Positions 10,721-21,366 of a stretch of 64,000 bases of DNA are shown here, piece after piece. The stretch lies in assembly GCA_963575645.1 (NCBI GenBank), contig OY754466.1:41820001-41884000 (forward strand), written 5' to 3'. The position numbers were made by a program, and so were the translations under genes. Positions within the stretch are counted from its first letter, which is position 1, and the number at the start of each line of letters is the position of its first letter. A model generated the notes under the pieces. The model searched no databases and was not told the origin of the DNA. It saw only the letters and a list, made by a program, of their open reading frames with translations. Source of the DNA: Xanthostigma xanthostigma. Taxonomy: Eukaryota > Arthropoda > Insecta > Raphidioptera > Raphidiidae.

Positions 10721-12710
10721 GCTTGTGGGTTGAAATGGTAAAAAAAAACAGTTAAGATATGGAGACTTCAACGGTAGATAAGAAAGGGAACCTTTGAATA
10801 ATAGCTATATTTGCCTCATTAATATTTTCAACGCTTATCTGCATTCAACATTTTGATAAATATTTTTATTTATATATAACACTGGACTGTTTTAATTGGA
10901 ATTCCTGAAATATTTTTGAAAGTTTTTTTTTTGGATCTTTTTTACAAGTTCGAAAGCAAATGATGTATTCCAGATATGCTTGTATTTTTTACATTTTTTT
11001 AAATAGCACGCAAGGTTTAAGTTAAAACATAATTTAGTTTTCAAATTCCTGCCAAATACCAAAAAATGGAAAGTTGAAATTTTTGTTCAAGCCAGCCAAT
11101 TTTTTTTTTGTTTTTCTAACAATAGCCTTTTTTCAGAAAAAAAATATGTTAATACTATTGACCACTTACCTACCTTCACGTAATGTACATAGGCATGAAC
11201 AAGTAAAAAATAATAAAGTTTCTCAAAAATGGCTGCTATTAATGCTCTAGGTATAATTTATAAAATAGATGATGACGTAAAGGAACAAAACTGTACTATG
11301 AATGAGAACATTTCAGAAATCATTTTAAATTTATTACATTTTTCACAAATTTTTATAAAGTAAAAATGATTCAAATACCTTTCAACAAATTGTGATTTAA
11401 TTTTAAAATTAGACGAAAAATATTAATGTTGAAAAACGTTCGTTTTTATTAATTAGCTTACAAATTAAGTATGGAAACTGTTTCAATTTTAACAGATTTC
11501 TAAAAAATGAAAAACTTTGGACGTTTTATTGAAGCTGTGCTATTTAAGCAGCTTGACACTCAAGAAAACAAATCATTCTTCACGACAGCGCGACCAAGTG
11601 ACATCGCATGTCGTTATTGCGTTTCAACATCATTCGATGTGTCCCAGTTTTTGGAGTTTGTTTCAAATTAACGTAATAGTCGTTCTGTGTAATAAAAATA
11701 TGACAACTGTGAACATTTGAGTTTTATTATATAATTAACAGCTTATTGTCGATCACCTTTAGGTCTTTTAATTGAAAATTGGTTCATTGAATTCACCTTA
11801 CAATTTATTCTGTGTCGAAATTTTAGATTCTTTATTCGTATTGTATTTCCGGTCATCGGGTTACCGTAATACGTTTAACTGTGCCATCATTATTTCAATT
11901 TTCTATCGATAATGTTATTACACTATCTTTGAAATTTTCTCTCGTTTATTTTTGAAAATGGATGTGGCTTAACTCTTCTTTTTGTAAACTTAACTGACCC
12001 TCAGTCCTAATTTTTTTTAGAAATTGTTTTTCATCTTCGCAATTTTTATTAAAGATTAAAGACGCTCGACAGCTCGAGGTTTTCAAATTTTGATTGATAT
12101 AATTGTAATTTGTATTTAGATATATGTTAAAATTAATTCTTACAAAAATTTTATTTTACCCTTTCCCGGCTAGAAGCCACGAATCGTATCGACGTGAACT
12201 TTGATCTGGGGGAACCAGTTGAATCGTATTTTAACAAAGTATCTCTGGGATTTGTGAGTACTAGTGTGTACATGAAATTTTCACTGCGCCCACTGCCATA
12301 TACTTCACGCAGTGTCATATGAATAAACTCCGTAACTGTAACAGTAACCTAATTCGTTAATAATGTAGTTTGTGTAGCTCATCTAATAATTAAAAAAAAA
12401 ATGTTTATAATACAATTGTTTCAACCATACGCTTTATTCTAATTACTATAGTTGTTTACGTCACGGGCTCACGTGCTTACCACTCACACTCCCGTTTCGT
12501 AGTGTTCCACCTAACTGAAAAGTAGGGGTTCTAAGTCAACCAATTGAAATTAAATTCGAAAGCATAGTTTGAAACTGTATGTGATGTTGCTATACCAACC
12601 CCATTTTCGTTTTTCTAATTAAACTGAGAGAAAATTCAGTGAAGTATCGGTAATTTTATCGATTAAAATATCGTAACAAAAATATTAATCGGCAACAATG
12701 TTGTTTGTAG

Positions 12711-12923
12711 GATTTTCTCGAGCCGGATACTTGAAGTCACGTGTAAAGAGCAAAGGCGCCTGCGCGGATTTTTGGCGAGCTGAGAAACGGTTCAGATTCT
12801 GGATTCGGCACACCGTCAAAACGCAGTGGTTCTACTGGTTCGTCATTATGCTTGTCTTCTTCAATACGGTTTGTGTAGCCGTCGAACACTACAGGCAACC
12901 GAAATGGTTATCCGACTTTTTAT
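12711..12923 (+). CDS. cac: Exon: end of I-II linker and segment IIS1
   Basis: The acceptor ttgtttgtag precedes 12711 and gtaagt follows 12923. The 213-nt exon, phase 1 in and 1 out, encodes [38 protein letters not shown], then the hydrophobic IIS1 helix [20 protein letters not shown] and the extracellular [12 protein letters not shown]. The last base T plus AT of the next exon make tyrosine. [16 protein letters not shown] is close to invariant in insect Cav2. An upstream in-frame ATG at 12698 belongs to the intron. Confidence 0.95.
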
Positions 12924-13050
12924 GTAAGTAATTCCAACTTGAGATATTTGGAAATGTTATAAATCAATAGCGAATGATATTTATAACTAGTCGAAACATG
13001 TCCACGTAGGACTATGTCTATATTCTCAGATGTGTGCCACTTAGTTCGAC

Positions 13051-13126
13051 TAAGGCCTATATGAGAGGCGTTCAACGCGCGTTGGGCCAACGCGCGTTGA
13101 ACGCTCTTCATGTGTGCTAGGCCTTA
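13051..13126. repeat. Small palindromic element
   Basis: A near-perfect palindrome, ggcgttcaacgcgcgttggg with its complement, is centred at 13086 and bracketed by taaggcctatatgagag and its degenerate complement. It is probably a miniature inverted-repeat element. Confidence 0.7.
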
Positions 13127-13363
13127 CTCGTGTACATAATGCTTTTTATTTTTATGATCCTGAATGCACTATGAGATATTGTTGAATATAGATGTTTGAC
13201 AACTGAGATCATTAGCGTCTGCAGGTTGTGATGTATTCAGACGGATCGCAATCAGTGACACACTCTCGTGTGCTAACTTGAGGCCAAACGCCATTATCTA
13301 TATTATCTACGCTAAATAATACGATTAGTACCCTAAAAGTCCCTACTAAATATAACCTACATC

Positions 13364-13884
13364 CAGGGCCGGATTAACCCTGTCCGGGCCCCTAGGCAAT
13401 GCAATCAGGTCTTTTCAAGTTGATGAAGGGATGTGAGTAACTTCCAGATGATCGCTTCCAGGCATCCTGTTACTTCAATGTCTTATGTGATATTGTAACA
13501 ACATAATCATGTTGCTACACCATCTAGTCAAAGTAATCACTTTGACTAGATGCTGTAGCATCGCCTTACCTGACTCGTTAGCTTTATTGAAATGGTCCTA
13601 ATGAATAAGTTATAATATTTAATTGATGATCTAGGTTTTTTGATGGGTCAGGAAAGAGAAATGAGACGTGACGTAGTTATTTTAAATGTTATCTTGTTAA
13701 ATGCAATAAATTACAATAAACAACGAAAGAAAGTAATATTGTTGTTGGGAAATTTCATACAAATATTCAAATAAAATTTTCGTTCAATGAAAAGTTTTTT
13801 TTTTCTTGGTGCGTGCACGGGCCCCTAGTCGATGCGGGGCCCCTAGGCAGCTGCCTACTCTGCCTAATGATTAATCCGTCACTG
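13364..13884. mobile_element. hAT-like non-autonomous element, 8-bp target duplication CCTACATC
   Basis: It starts CAGGGCCGGATTAACCC and ends GGATTAATCCGTCACTG in inverted form, flanked by CCTACATC at 13356-13363 and 13885-13892. GC-rich ggcccctagg blocks lie near both ends. A small palindrome (acatctagtcaaagtgatta type) sits near 13520-13560. No open transposase frame. Confidence 0.85.
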
Positions 13885-14015
13885 CCTACATCCAAATATG
13901 AAAGAAAAGGGCTTCGCTGATGCTACTTCGCCCACGTCTAGATTAATCCACGCTACGCCACTGATGGCAATATAATTTTTGTAAAAACTAATGGGAAAAA
14001 TAAAATTCCTTCTAG

Positions 14016-14230
14016 ATTGGACCGAGTTCGTGTTCCTCGGCCTGTTTATGTTTGAGATGTTGATCAAAGTGTACGCTCTCGGACCTCGTATTTATTTCGA
14101 ATCATCGTTCAACCGGTTCGACTGTGTCGTCATTTCCGGTTCGATATTCGAGGTCATTTGGTCGCAAGTCAAAGGAGGATCGTTCGGTCTATCTGTGCTA
14201 AGAGCGTTACGTTTGCTCAGGATATTCAAG
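14016..14230 (+). CDS. cac: Exon: segments IIS2, IIS3 and start of IIS4
   Basis: The acceptor tccttctag precedes 14016; the donor gtacgt follows 14230. The 215-nt exon (2 + 71 codons, phase 0 out) reads [20 protein letters not shown] (IIS2, with the acidic E and K of the gating-charge transfer region), [20 protein letters not shown] (into IIS3), [20 protein letters not shown], and [11 protein letters not shown], the arginine ladder that starts voltage-sensor helix IIS4. It adjoins a short 392-nt intron. Confidence 0.95.
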
Positions 14231-14622
14231 GTACGTACTTTCTGTTACAGTAAATACAGTCGAACCTAAATAAGCAAGAGCTCAAGGGACCGCGATCTCT
14301 TTTTCACTTTAAGTAGCGTAAGTGCTACAAGGCTATAATGATGGCTGTACACTTCACACGTCTGCGGTTGGGGATGCTCCGTACCCACTAATTATTTTCA
14401 GTGGGTGCTAGAGACTCCGAAGCTGGCATTACTTACCTTGTTAAACAAAATTTTTTAACTTCAAATTTTATTTTTAATGGCTACTGTTACAATTAAGTTA
14501 AAAACAAAATAGTGTGCAATATAATTTTAAAAAAATCACCCAACGAAATTTTGGAATTTGTTTACAAGAACGGTAAAAAGCGTAATCATTGTTCGCGCAA
14601 TAAGAACGTTTTTAATTGGTAG
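14231..14622 (+). other. Short intron within IIS4
   Basis: 392 bases, AT-rich; no repeat or coding signal noticed. Confidence 0.8.
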
Positions 14623-14835
14623 GTGACAAAATACTGGTCGTCACTGCGGAACTTGGTGATATCGCTGCTGAATTCGATGCGGTCGATCATTTCACTGTTG
14701 TTCCTGCTCTTCTTGTTCATCCTGATCTTCGCGTTGCTCGGCATGCAACTGTTCGGTGGACAATTCAACTTCCCCGATGAGACGCCGCCGACCAACTTTA
14801 ACACGTTTCCGATTGCGTTGCTCACAGTATTTCAG
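14623..14835 (+). CDS. cac: Exon: IIS4-S5 linker, IIS5 and outer pore of domain II
   Basis: Preceded by ttggtag and followed by gtcagt; 213 nt, phase 0 on both sides. It encodes [20 protein letters not shown] (S4-S5 linker), [20 protein letters not shown] (IIS5), then [20 protein letters not shown] and [11 protein letters not shown] leading into the pore loop. The selectivity residue is on the next exon. [12 protein letters not shown] and [15 protein letters not shown] are hallmark calcium-channel sequences. Confidence 0.96.
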
Positions 14836-15317
14836 GTCAGTAATTATGAATTATTTTTCAGAGAATTAAAAGTCACTTTTCGATTCCCTACAATTTTTTT
14901 TCGTTTTAATCGTTTCATATTCGAGTCGTTTTATTGATTTGTTAAAAAATGGAGGAGCTACAAAAAATATCTAGCTTGCATTATTAGCAATTAGGCAAAA
15001 TTAATTAACTCTTGTTTTTTTTCCATTTATGATTGATTTATTACAGTTTTTATTTTTAATTAATATTTAAGTAAAGAATATATTCATTACTAGAGACTTT
15101 AAGAATAATGTTTACAGAATTCAAGATTCACTTTTATTTAATAAAATTATGAAAGAATTGCGGTCAACTGCAGTCTATTTTACACTTGAAAATTGATTTC
15201 CAAAACACTTTTATCAATGTAAACCAGAATTGCATTGGATACAAAGAACTGACACTTAAAGCAAATTGTTGGAAAATACATTCTTCATTGAAACTTTGAT
15301 TATTTCCATTTGCGCAG
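14836..15317 (+). other. Short intron in the domain II pore loop
   Basis: 482 bases of AT-rich sequence; nothing recognisable. Confidence 0.8.
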
Positions 15318-15733
15318 ATTTTGACAGGTGAAGATTGGAACGAAGTAATGTATTACGGTATCGAATCACAAGGTGGCTACAAGAAAGGCATGATATATTC
15401 GTTGTATTTCATCATTCTCATGTTATTCGGTAACTACACTCTGCTGAACGTGTTCTTGGCTATCGCCGTCGACAACTTGGCCAACGCGCAAGAACTGACA
15501 GCCGCCGAAGAGGAGCAAGTCGAGGAAGACAAAGAGAAACAATTGCAGGAGCTCGAGAAGGAGATGGAAGCGTTACAAATGGAAGGTTCGCCGTCTCGAG
15601 GAGATTTCGTTCCGTCGAGTCCGACCAAAGGCAAGAAGAAAAAAGATGGAAAAAAAGATGATGATGATGAAATCACTGGACCAAAACCAATGTTGCCGTA
15701 TTCAAGCATGTTTATATTTTCATCTAATAATCC
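15318..15733 (+). CDS. cac: Exon: domain II pore glutamate, IIS6 and II-III linker
   Basis: The acceptor tttgcgcag precedes 15318 and gtaagt follows 15733; 416 nt, phase 0 in, 2 out. [20 protein letters not shown] contains the domain II selectivity-filter glutamate (TGEDW). IIS6 is [31 protein letters not shown]. The linker follows: [20 protein letters not shown], a predicted coiled coil, then [20 protein letters not shown] and [15 protein letters not shown]. The linker is short, about 100 residues to IIIS1, as in insect Cav2, and lacks the long synaptic-protein interaction region of vertebrate Cav2. A 91-residue minus-strand frame over it is a shadow. Confidence 0.97.
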
Positions 15734-16216
15734 GTAAGTTATTGCGTCATGATGTTATTTAGTCGATGATCAAAAAGAATACTTTTCTGTTCAATTACAT
15801 TAAATGGTGGAGATGTTGAGCATCTTGTAATAATATCACAATTCACAAACATGATTCAAACAGAGATATGGCATTATTTTTTCCCGTCATTTGATTCTAT
15901 TTAATTCACATAACGTTCCATAATTAATTTGATAATGGCGCACATAGCCCCTTATTTAAGATGAACGGAGATTGTCATGCAATGGTTTTGTTCAAAATGC
16001 CATATTTAACGCATAGGACATCTAACTAACTGCAATCTAAGTGTGTAGGCTTTCACGGCCGGTTTTGATCCAAATCTTCTTGGTTTCTGGGCTTGTATGC
16101 CGTGGTCCATTGGTATTAATAATTAATTGGTAGTAATACCAAGGGACCACGGCATACAAGTCCGGAAACCAAGAAGATAACTGCAATCTGATTAATGTTC
16201 AATTGTTTTTTTGCAG
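15734..16216 (+). other. Intron between II-III linker and IIIS1 exons
   Basis: Its 3' half carries the fold-back insertion at 16039-16177; otherwise ordinary intron. Confidence 0.8.
16039..16177. mobile_element. Small fold-back retroelement derivative, 12-bp target duplication
   Basis: 139 bp flanked by TAACTGCAATCT at 16027-16038 and 16178-16189. It begins aagtgtgtaggctttcacgg, and its remaining part is an inverted repeat (atcttcttggtttctgggct and gtatgccgtggtcc with complements). The long variable-size target duplication and head-to-head structure fit a Penelope-type derivative. It ends 39 bases before the IIIS1 exon. Confidence 0.75.
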
Positions 16217-16519
16217 AATACGTAGAGCAGCTCATTGGGTGGTAAACTTGCGGTACTTTGATTTCTTCATAATGCTAGTGATAACCATGAGCTCAATAGC
16301 TCTGGCGGCGGAGGACCCCGTCGAGGAAGATTCAGACAGGAACCAGGTCCTCAACTACTTTGACTATGCCTTCACCGGAGTGTTCACCATCGAGATGTTG
16401 CTCAAGGTCCTTGATTTGGGCATCATTCTCCATCCGGGCTCGTATTTGCGCGAGTTCTGGAATATTATGGATGCTGTCGTCGTCATTTGTGCCGCTGTTT
16501 CGTTCGGATTCGATATCTC
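16217..16519 (+). CDS. cac: Exon: segments IIIS1 to IIIS3
   Basis: The acceptor tttttttgcag precedes 16217; the donor gtaagc follows 16519; 303 nt, phase 2 on both sides. It reads [20 protein letters not shown] and [19 protein letters not shown] (IIIS1 and loop), [20 protein letters not shown] (IIIS2, acidic E and K kept), [20 protein letters not shown] and [16 protein letters not shown] (IIIS3). The sequence agrees closely with remembered insect Cav2. A small fold-back insertion ends only 39 bases upstream of the acceptor (see 16039-16177). Confidence 0.97.
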
Positions 16520-16958
16520 GTAAGCTAATCCTATTCATTTACACACTATTTTGTCTATGTTTGTCGGCGTAAAGTTGATAATAATCTAAGAATCAAACCA
16601 TGGAGAGCCCAAGGAGAAGTCCGAACATTGATTATTATATATCATGGGTAAAGAGTCTGCCTCGCACACAGAAGGTAGCTGGTTCGATTTCGCTCAGCTC
16701 CATTAATATGTTGTTGTTTTTTTTTTTCAAACTATTCTGTATATGGATAAAATATTCGAATAAGAAATAGTCATATAACATTTTATGAGAACAAAATACG
16801 TATAAGCAATTACTACTATTTATAATAGGTACGGTAATAGACTAATAATCTTAAGGTCAATCTTGCATGTCAACCATCTAACCATCTGGATAGAAAATAA
16901 ATGAAGTAAAAATGCAAATCACGAAAAAAGCATGTCAGTGATTATTATGATTCATACC

Positions 16959-17392
16959 ACCGAGCGAGGTGGCGTAGCGGTGAGAGCACTAGACTCACAT
17001 TCAGGAAATACCGGGTTCGAATCCCGGCGGGGGCAGATTTGGCTGGGAGTTTTTCCCACTGCCTCTCGCCGAGAAACGGCAATTCCTGTACCGGCCATCT
17101 TGTTGAGGTTTTCCATGGTTTCCCTCAACAATTCCAGATAAATATCGAGATGGTTCCTTATTCAAGGCCATGGCCGATTACCTGTCAAACTCCTATGCTC
17201 AAAATTTGCCTACCTTATCCCACTTTCCTAAAAATTCCTCCATTCGCCCATTGCTATTAATTAAGTGGAAGTTTAAAAAATGTAGAAAATAACGGGAAGT
17301 GTGGCAGAAAAAAATAGTAATGGTGCGAATGGCGTCTGTTATGACATAAAGTCGAGAAACGGACGTTTAATTCATTGTTATTATTATTATTT
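16959..17392 (+). mobile_element. tRNA-derived SINE with 14-bp target duplication
   Basis: 434 bp flanked by TTATGATTCATACC at 16945-16958 and 17393-17406. The head carries Pol III boxes: gtggcgtagcggtgagagc (A box) and ggttcgaatcc (B box). The body is GC-rich, and the tail is a TTA microsatellite. The acceptor stem does not fold, so it is not a functional tRNA. Two short frames inside it are not genes. Confidence 0.88.
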
Positions 17393-17444
17393 TTATGATT
17401 CATACCCTATACACCGTCAGTCTGGACCGTCACAATATATTATA

Positions 17445-17626
17445 TATCTATACTAATATATAAAGCTGAAGAGTTTGTTTGTTTGTTTGTTTGAACGCGC
17501 TAATCTCAGGAACTACTAGATTCAAATTGAAAAAAATTTTTTTTGTTGGATAGCCCATTTATCGAGGAAGGCTATAGGCTATATAAAATCACGCTACGAC
17601 CATTAGAACCGGAGCATTATTGAAAA
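17445..17626 (-). mobile_element. Retroposon fragment, related to 2590-2752
   Basis: In reverse complement it matches the end of the repeat at 2240: the ends tatatctatactaatatata, aaagctgaagagtttg and ctatccaacaa with a gctataggctatataa block. Four to five GTTT units lie near 17477. Confidence 0.65.
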
Positions 17627-17798
17627 ATGTATATATATGGTTGACTGTGTATGACCCGCTTAAATAGCACGTAGAACAGAATAAATTACTTGTGAAATCT
17701 AGTTACAAATTCGTCGAAATTAAGCAGAGGAGAGTTATGTAATAGAACCATAACTATAAAAAATATACTTGATTTATTTGTTTCGTTCTGTGTTTCAG

Positions 17799-18059
17799 TG
17801 GAAGTTCAGCGGGGCAAGACTTGTCGACGATAAAGTCGTTAAGAGTGTTAAGAGTGCTAAGACCTTTAAAAACAATAAAGCGTGTGCCGAAACTTAAGGC
17901 AGTGTTTGACTGTGTAGTGAACTCTTTAAAAAATGTGATAAACATTCTCATTGTGTATATACTATTTCAGTTTATATTTGCCGTTATTGCCGTACAACTT
18001 TTTAATGGAAAATTTTTCTTCTGCAACGACCAAAGCAAACGTACGGAAGAAGAGTGCCA
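17799..18059 (+). CDS. cac: Exon: IIIS4, IIIS5 and start of domain III pore region
   Basis: The acceptor ctgtgtttcag precedes 17799 and gtaagt starts at 18060; 261 nt, phase 2 on both sides. It encodes [40 protein letters not shown] (the R/K-rich voltage sensor IIIS4 and S4-S5 linker), [20 protein letters not shown] and [20 protein letters not shown] (IIIS5 and turret), RTEEEC. The final CA joins the next exon to give glutamine. Confidence 0.97.
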
Positions 18060-18195
18060 GTAAGTCGTTTAATTATTTTAAAAAAATAGTTTTTTTCAGT
18101 TAACATGAAAGGCAATATTTAAAAATATATTAAAAAAAAAGAGTTCAAAAAAACTCTTTTATAGCAATGTGGACTAAAGTTTTTTTGAACTCTAA

Positions 18196-18360
18196 TTTTA
18201 ATAAATAAAATTATCGACCAATTTTTCAGACAAATATATTATCAAAAAATATAAAAATTAATACATTAACGTTTCGGTCCGGACTTGGATCTTCTTCAGA
18301 ACTGATCTAAAAAATATAAAAATTAATTCATAATTAGTTTCTAATTGGTTTTTGAAAAAA
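18196..18360 (-). mobile_element. Penelope-like terminal fragment
   Basis: It carries ataaaattatcgaccaattt at its left edge, like the complete copies at 2856, 24131 and 30725, followed by the motif taacgtttcggtccgg. A hammerhead-like motif on the minus strand spans 18267-18299: CUGAAGA, A, GAUCC...GGACC, GAAACGUU. The right boundary is unclear. Confidence 0.65.
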
Positions 18361-18445
18361 AAATCGCTCTAAGTTTTTATTGAAGGAGATTTATTTGGTT
18401 GAGGAACAATTGAAAATAAGCTTTACCAGACTATTGCTTGTGGCC

Positions 18446-18476
18446 AACGTTTCGAAAAATATATTTTCATCATCAG
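18446..18476 (-). ncRNA. Hammerhead-ribozyme-like motif, CUGAUGA core
   Basis: On the minus strand: CUGAUGA, U, GAAAA/UUUUUC hairpin, GAAACGUU. The following GGCC pairs with the preceding GGUC to make a four-pair stem I. It sits in a repeat unit shared with 1370 and 46157. This is the copy closest to the textbook core; cleavage is untested. Confidence 0.5.
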
Positions 18477-18759
18477 GACCTCAATGCAAGTTAAGATGGT
18501 AAATTGTGTCTAAGTTTTTAGTTTTTTTAGTTTTTAGTTATCAAATATTGAAAAAATAATATTTGACTTTAATACAGCTAATTGTTTTATTATGTAAAAT
18601 TTTTATTTGGATAATCAGCTACAATTTTGTAATTTTTGAATTTAATAATATTTTATTAATTAGATATTTGTCATTTTGTAAACATAATTAAACGTTTCGA
18701 TTAACATAATTATCACCCTAAAAACCAACACTCAAATGACTATATTTATGTAAATAATA

Positions 18760-20568
18760 TTTATACAGTATGTAAACGCGTAAGGTGCATAGGGAAATTA
18801 GCATTGGGAAAAAATACTTGGATCAGAGTTAGCCATGACTGCATTAATTGTTATTTCTATTGAATTATCGTGGTAATCTTGAGGATTTCCATTTTATTTT
18901 GATTTATTTTTATTTTACTTGACTTTTTTAATAATAAAAAGCTCTTATATATCATTATTTTAATTTTTTTGTACAAAAATAAAACAAAAAAACAACTCCA
19001 TCTGTTTGGAAACATTTCATTCAAAAATTGTCTGACTGGTAGTGACGTATGCGCGTTGGTAAATCAGTGACCCAATGTCTTTAGGTTTAACACGAATAGG
19101 CGGAGATATTTGATCTCGCACCATATTTAAGTATTTTTAGGAATTTAATGTCCTATTAATATAAAAAGTCCGATTATGTTGTAATCATTTGAGTATTTTC
19201 TTCGGTAGTTAGTTTAGTCAATGAGTGCTCATAAGGGGCATCTAGATGGAAAAGTCGAAAGCAGAACATTTGACTTAGGAACTTTGTTTGGACTAGTTAG
19301 GAGATAAACATACTAAAAGTCCTTGCCCCTCTGAGGTACGCCCGAAGGGGGGGAGCACAAAGAAGGTCCCGTTTTTTGGTTTTTTGCTTTCATCTCGAAA
19401 ACGGTACGTCGTACGAAATTTTGTTGTAATACATAATGAAAGCTGATAAAATTCTCTACAACTTTAGCTTTCACACTTTTTATCTATCTCTAATCTTTGC
19501 CTAGCTATGAGCTCCGAAAAATGGTCGATTTTCAAAAATGTGTTAAATTCTCTGTAGCACATTGTAACAATACGAATTTGTCAAAATCATTTCGTATCGC
19601 TCATCCAAACTATTAAAAACACCCACACACTATTAAAAAATAACATAAGCTTTAACCTATTGAAGGCCCTGGGCACATTAGGATTATGGGGCCCCTATGA
19701 CCTTAACAGAGCACTATTTTGTTAGAATAGACAAAGAAAATAGATAAACAAGGTTCTAGATTCTAAGTCGAGGAAAGTGATATAAAATGCATATATTTAA
19801 AAGGATCACGTTCCCAATTTTAACATGAAGGACACAAAAAAAATAAGTATATGAAAAATAGTTCACTGATGATTTTTGTTTAAAACAGTTTAGGTACTTA
19901 GTATACCATTAAACTAGGGGGTCCCTATCGATCGCGGGGCCCTGGGCACGTGCCAGAGTGCCCAGTGGGAAAGAGGGCCCTGTGTGGAGGTACTCCCAGC
20001 TTATGTTATTTTTTAATAGTGTGTGGGTGTTTTTAATAGTGTGGATGAGCGATACGAAATGATTTTGACAAATTCGTATTGTTACAATGTGCTACAGAGA
20101 ATTTAACACATTTTTGAAAATCGACCATTTTTCGGAGCTCATAGCTAGGCAAAGATTGGAGATAGATAAAAAGTGTGAAAACTAAAGTTGTAGAGAATTT
20201 TATCAGCTTTCATTATGTATTCCAACAAAATTTCGTACGACGTACCGTTTTCGAGATGAAAGCAAAATACCAAAAAACGGGACCTTCTTTGTGCTCCCCC
20301 CCTTCGGGCGTACCTCGGAGGGGTAAGGACTTTTAGTATGTTTATCTCCTAACTAGTCCAAACAAAGTTCCTAAGTCAAATGTTCTGCTTTCGACTTTTC
20401 CATCTAGAATTATTCGTTGCTTAAGCTAAGTATACACATTCATTTTGCAAAAGAATATTATCTGTCAAATTGAAAAACAAGATTTCAAGGCTCACTCTGA
20501 TACAGTCATTTTTTCCCAATGTTAATTTCCCTATGTGCACCTTACGTGTTTACATACTGTATATTTAT
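18760..20568. repeat. Nested fold-back of 1.8 kb
   Basis: An outer inverted repeat, acagtatgtaaacgcgtaag and ggtgcatagggaaatta, pairs with 20513-20568. Inside, a second pair of about 410-bp arms runs from tctagatggaaaagtcgaaa (19241) to its complement at 20408, with few mismatches. The 345-bp centre (19653-19997) contains ggccctgggcac at one side and gggccctgggcacgtgcc at the other, a third, smaller element. No coding region. Confidence 0.85.
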
Positions 20569-21146
20569 ATAAATTATTGTATTGTCTTGGGTTCAGAATT
20601 TCACATTATTTAGACGTCTGGATTCCATTAATATATATCTACATAGATAAGTACATAGAACACGTGAACTTAATAAAATAGCGTTAAAAACATGAAATGC
20701 ATAAAAATGAAATTAAACTAAAAAGAAGAGAACAAGTCAGAAAACCTCAACATGCAGCAGATGGAGAATCCATCCAAAAACAACAGAAAGGGATAAATAG
20801 GTCTCCACCTGCTGCGTATTGAGGTTTTCCGACTTTTTATTAGTTAGTAGTTTCATTTTTGTCCATTTTTTTAAATAATATTTTTTTAAATGTAATTAGT
20901 GCGTGGTCCTTCAAATATTCAATTAACTGTAGCCGTTTATGTAACACCTTGTAAATCATTAACTCCCCAAGTCGAAATTTAGCGTATCAATAGGACATCT
21001 AGGTACTCATTTCTTTTGTAATTCCTTAGGTGGAACAATCTTATTGTATCTGTAGCGTTTCAAAGGTCGCAACTGAAAGCTTATCTTTCTTCTTTTTAAT
21101 TAAAGCGATACACAATTTACTAATTAAACGTTAATCATGCTTACAG

Positions 21147-21290
21147 AGGCAGGTACTTCGTATACAGTTCAGAGAGTTTACTTCCGAAAGTGGAAGACAG
21201 AAAATGGGAGCCGCAGAGCTTTCATTACGACAACGTGATGGTCGCCATGCTAACACTGTTTGCCGTTCAAACTGGAGAGGGTTGGCCTCA
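21147..21290 (+). CDS. cac: Exon: domain III pore loop with selectivity glutamate
   Basis: The acceptor tgcttacag precedes 21147 and gtaagc follows 21290; 144 nt, phase 2 on both sides. It reads GRYFVYSSESLLPKVEDRKW, EPQSFHYDNVMVAMLTLFAV, QTGEGWP. TGEGW carries the domain III selectivity glutamate, and FHYDNV-AMLTLFAVQTGEGWP is strongly conserved. No open frame over 60 codons covers it because both sides close quickly; it was found by extending the protein alignment. Confidence 0.95.
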
Positions 21291-21366
21291 GTAAGCAAAA
21301 AATCATAATATTATAATTACTAATGTGAATTTTAATACGGTATAGTGCGTACTACTATATAATAAC

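Larger units (their letters stand above)
3855..12710 (+). other. Intron of 8.9 kb between I-II linker and IIS1 exons
   Basis: Contains the hAT-like element at 4165, the optional microexon, the Penelope-like copy at 6010, an inverted repeat at 8458, and two related dispersed repeats at 7540 and 10550. Between these it is AT-rich sequence with no gene that I can recognise. Short frames at 4697-5257 and 11517 look random. Confidence 0.7.
12924..14015 (+). other. Intron between IIS1 and IIS2 exons
   Basis: Most of it consists of two mobile insertions: the palindromic element near 13051 and the hAT-like element at 13364-13884. The remainder is ordinary AT-rich intron. Confidence 0.75.
16520..17798 (+). 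other. Intron between IIIS3 and IIIS4 exons
   Basis: Contains the SINE at 16959-17392 and a retroposon fragment at 17445-17626; the rest shows nothing. Confidence 0.8.
18060..21146 (+). other. Intron between IIIS5 and domain III pore exons
   Basis: It is dominated by a Penelope end fragment (18196-18360), a related fragment (18384-18500) and the nested fold-back at 18760-20568. The last 550 bases include an imperfect inverted repeat around 20740-20840 (cctcaacatgcagcagatgg and complement). Confidence 0.75.

Noticed and set aside
12174..12253. Possible 80-nt exon (ATNRIDVNFDLGEPVESYF) between a weak acceptor and gtgagt
   Set aside because: It enters in phase but leaves in phase 0, while the next channel exon needs phase 1, and the peptide is not part of remembered Cav2 linkers. 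No internal donor repairs the phase.
15434..15709. 91-codon minus-strand frame
   Set aside because: Shadow of the II-III linker exon.
16959..17040. Functional tRNA gene on the plus strand
   Set aside because: A and B boxes are present but there is no cloverleaf; the 14-bp target duplication marks a SINE.
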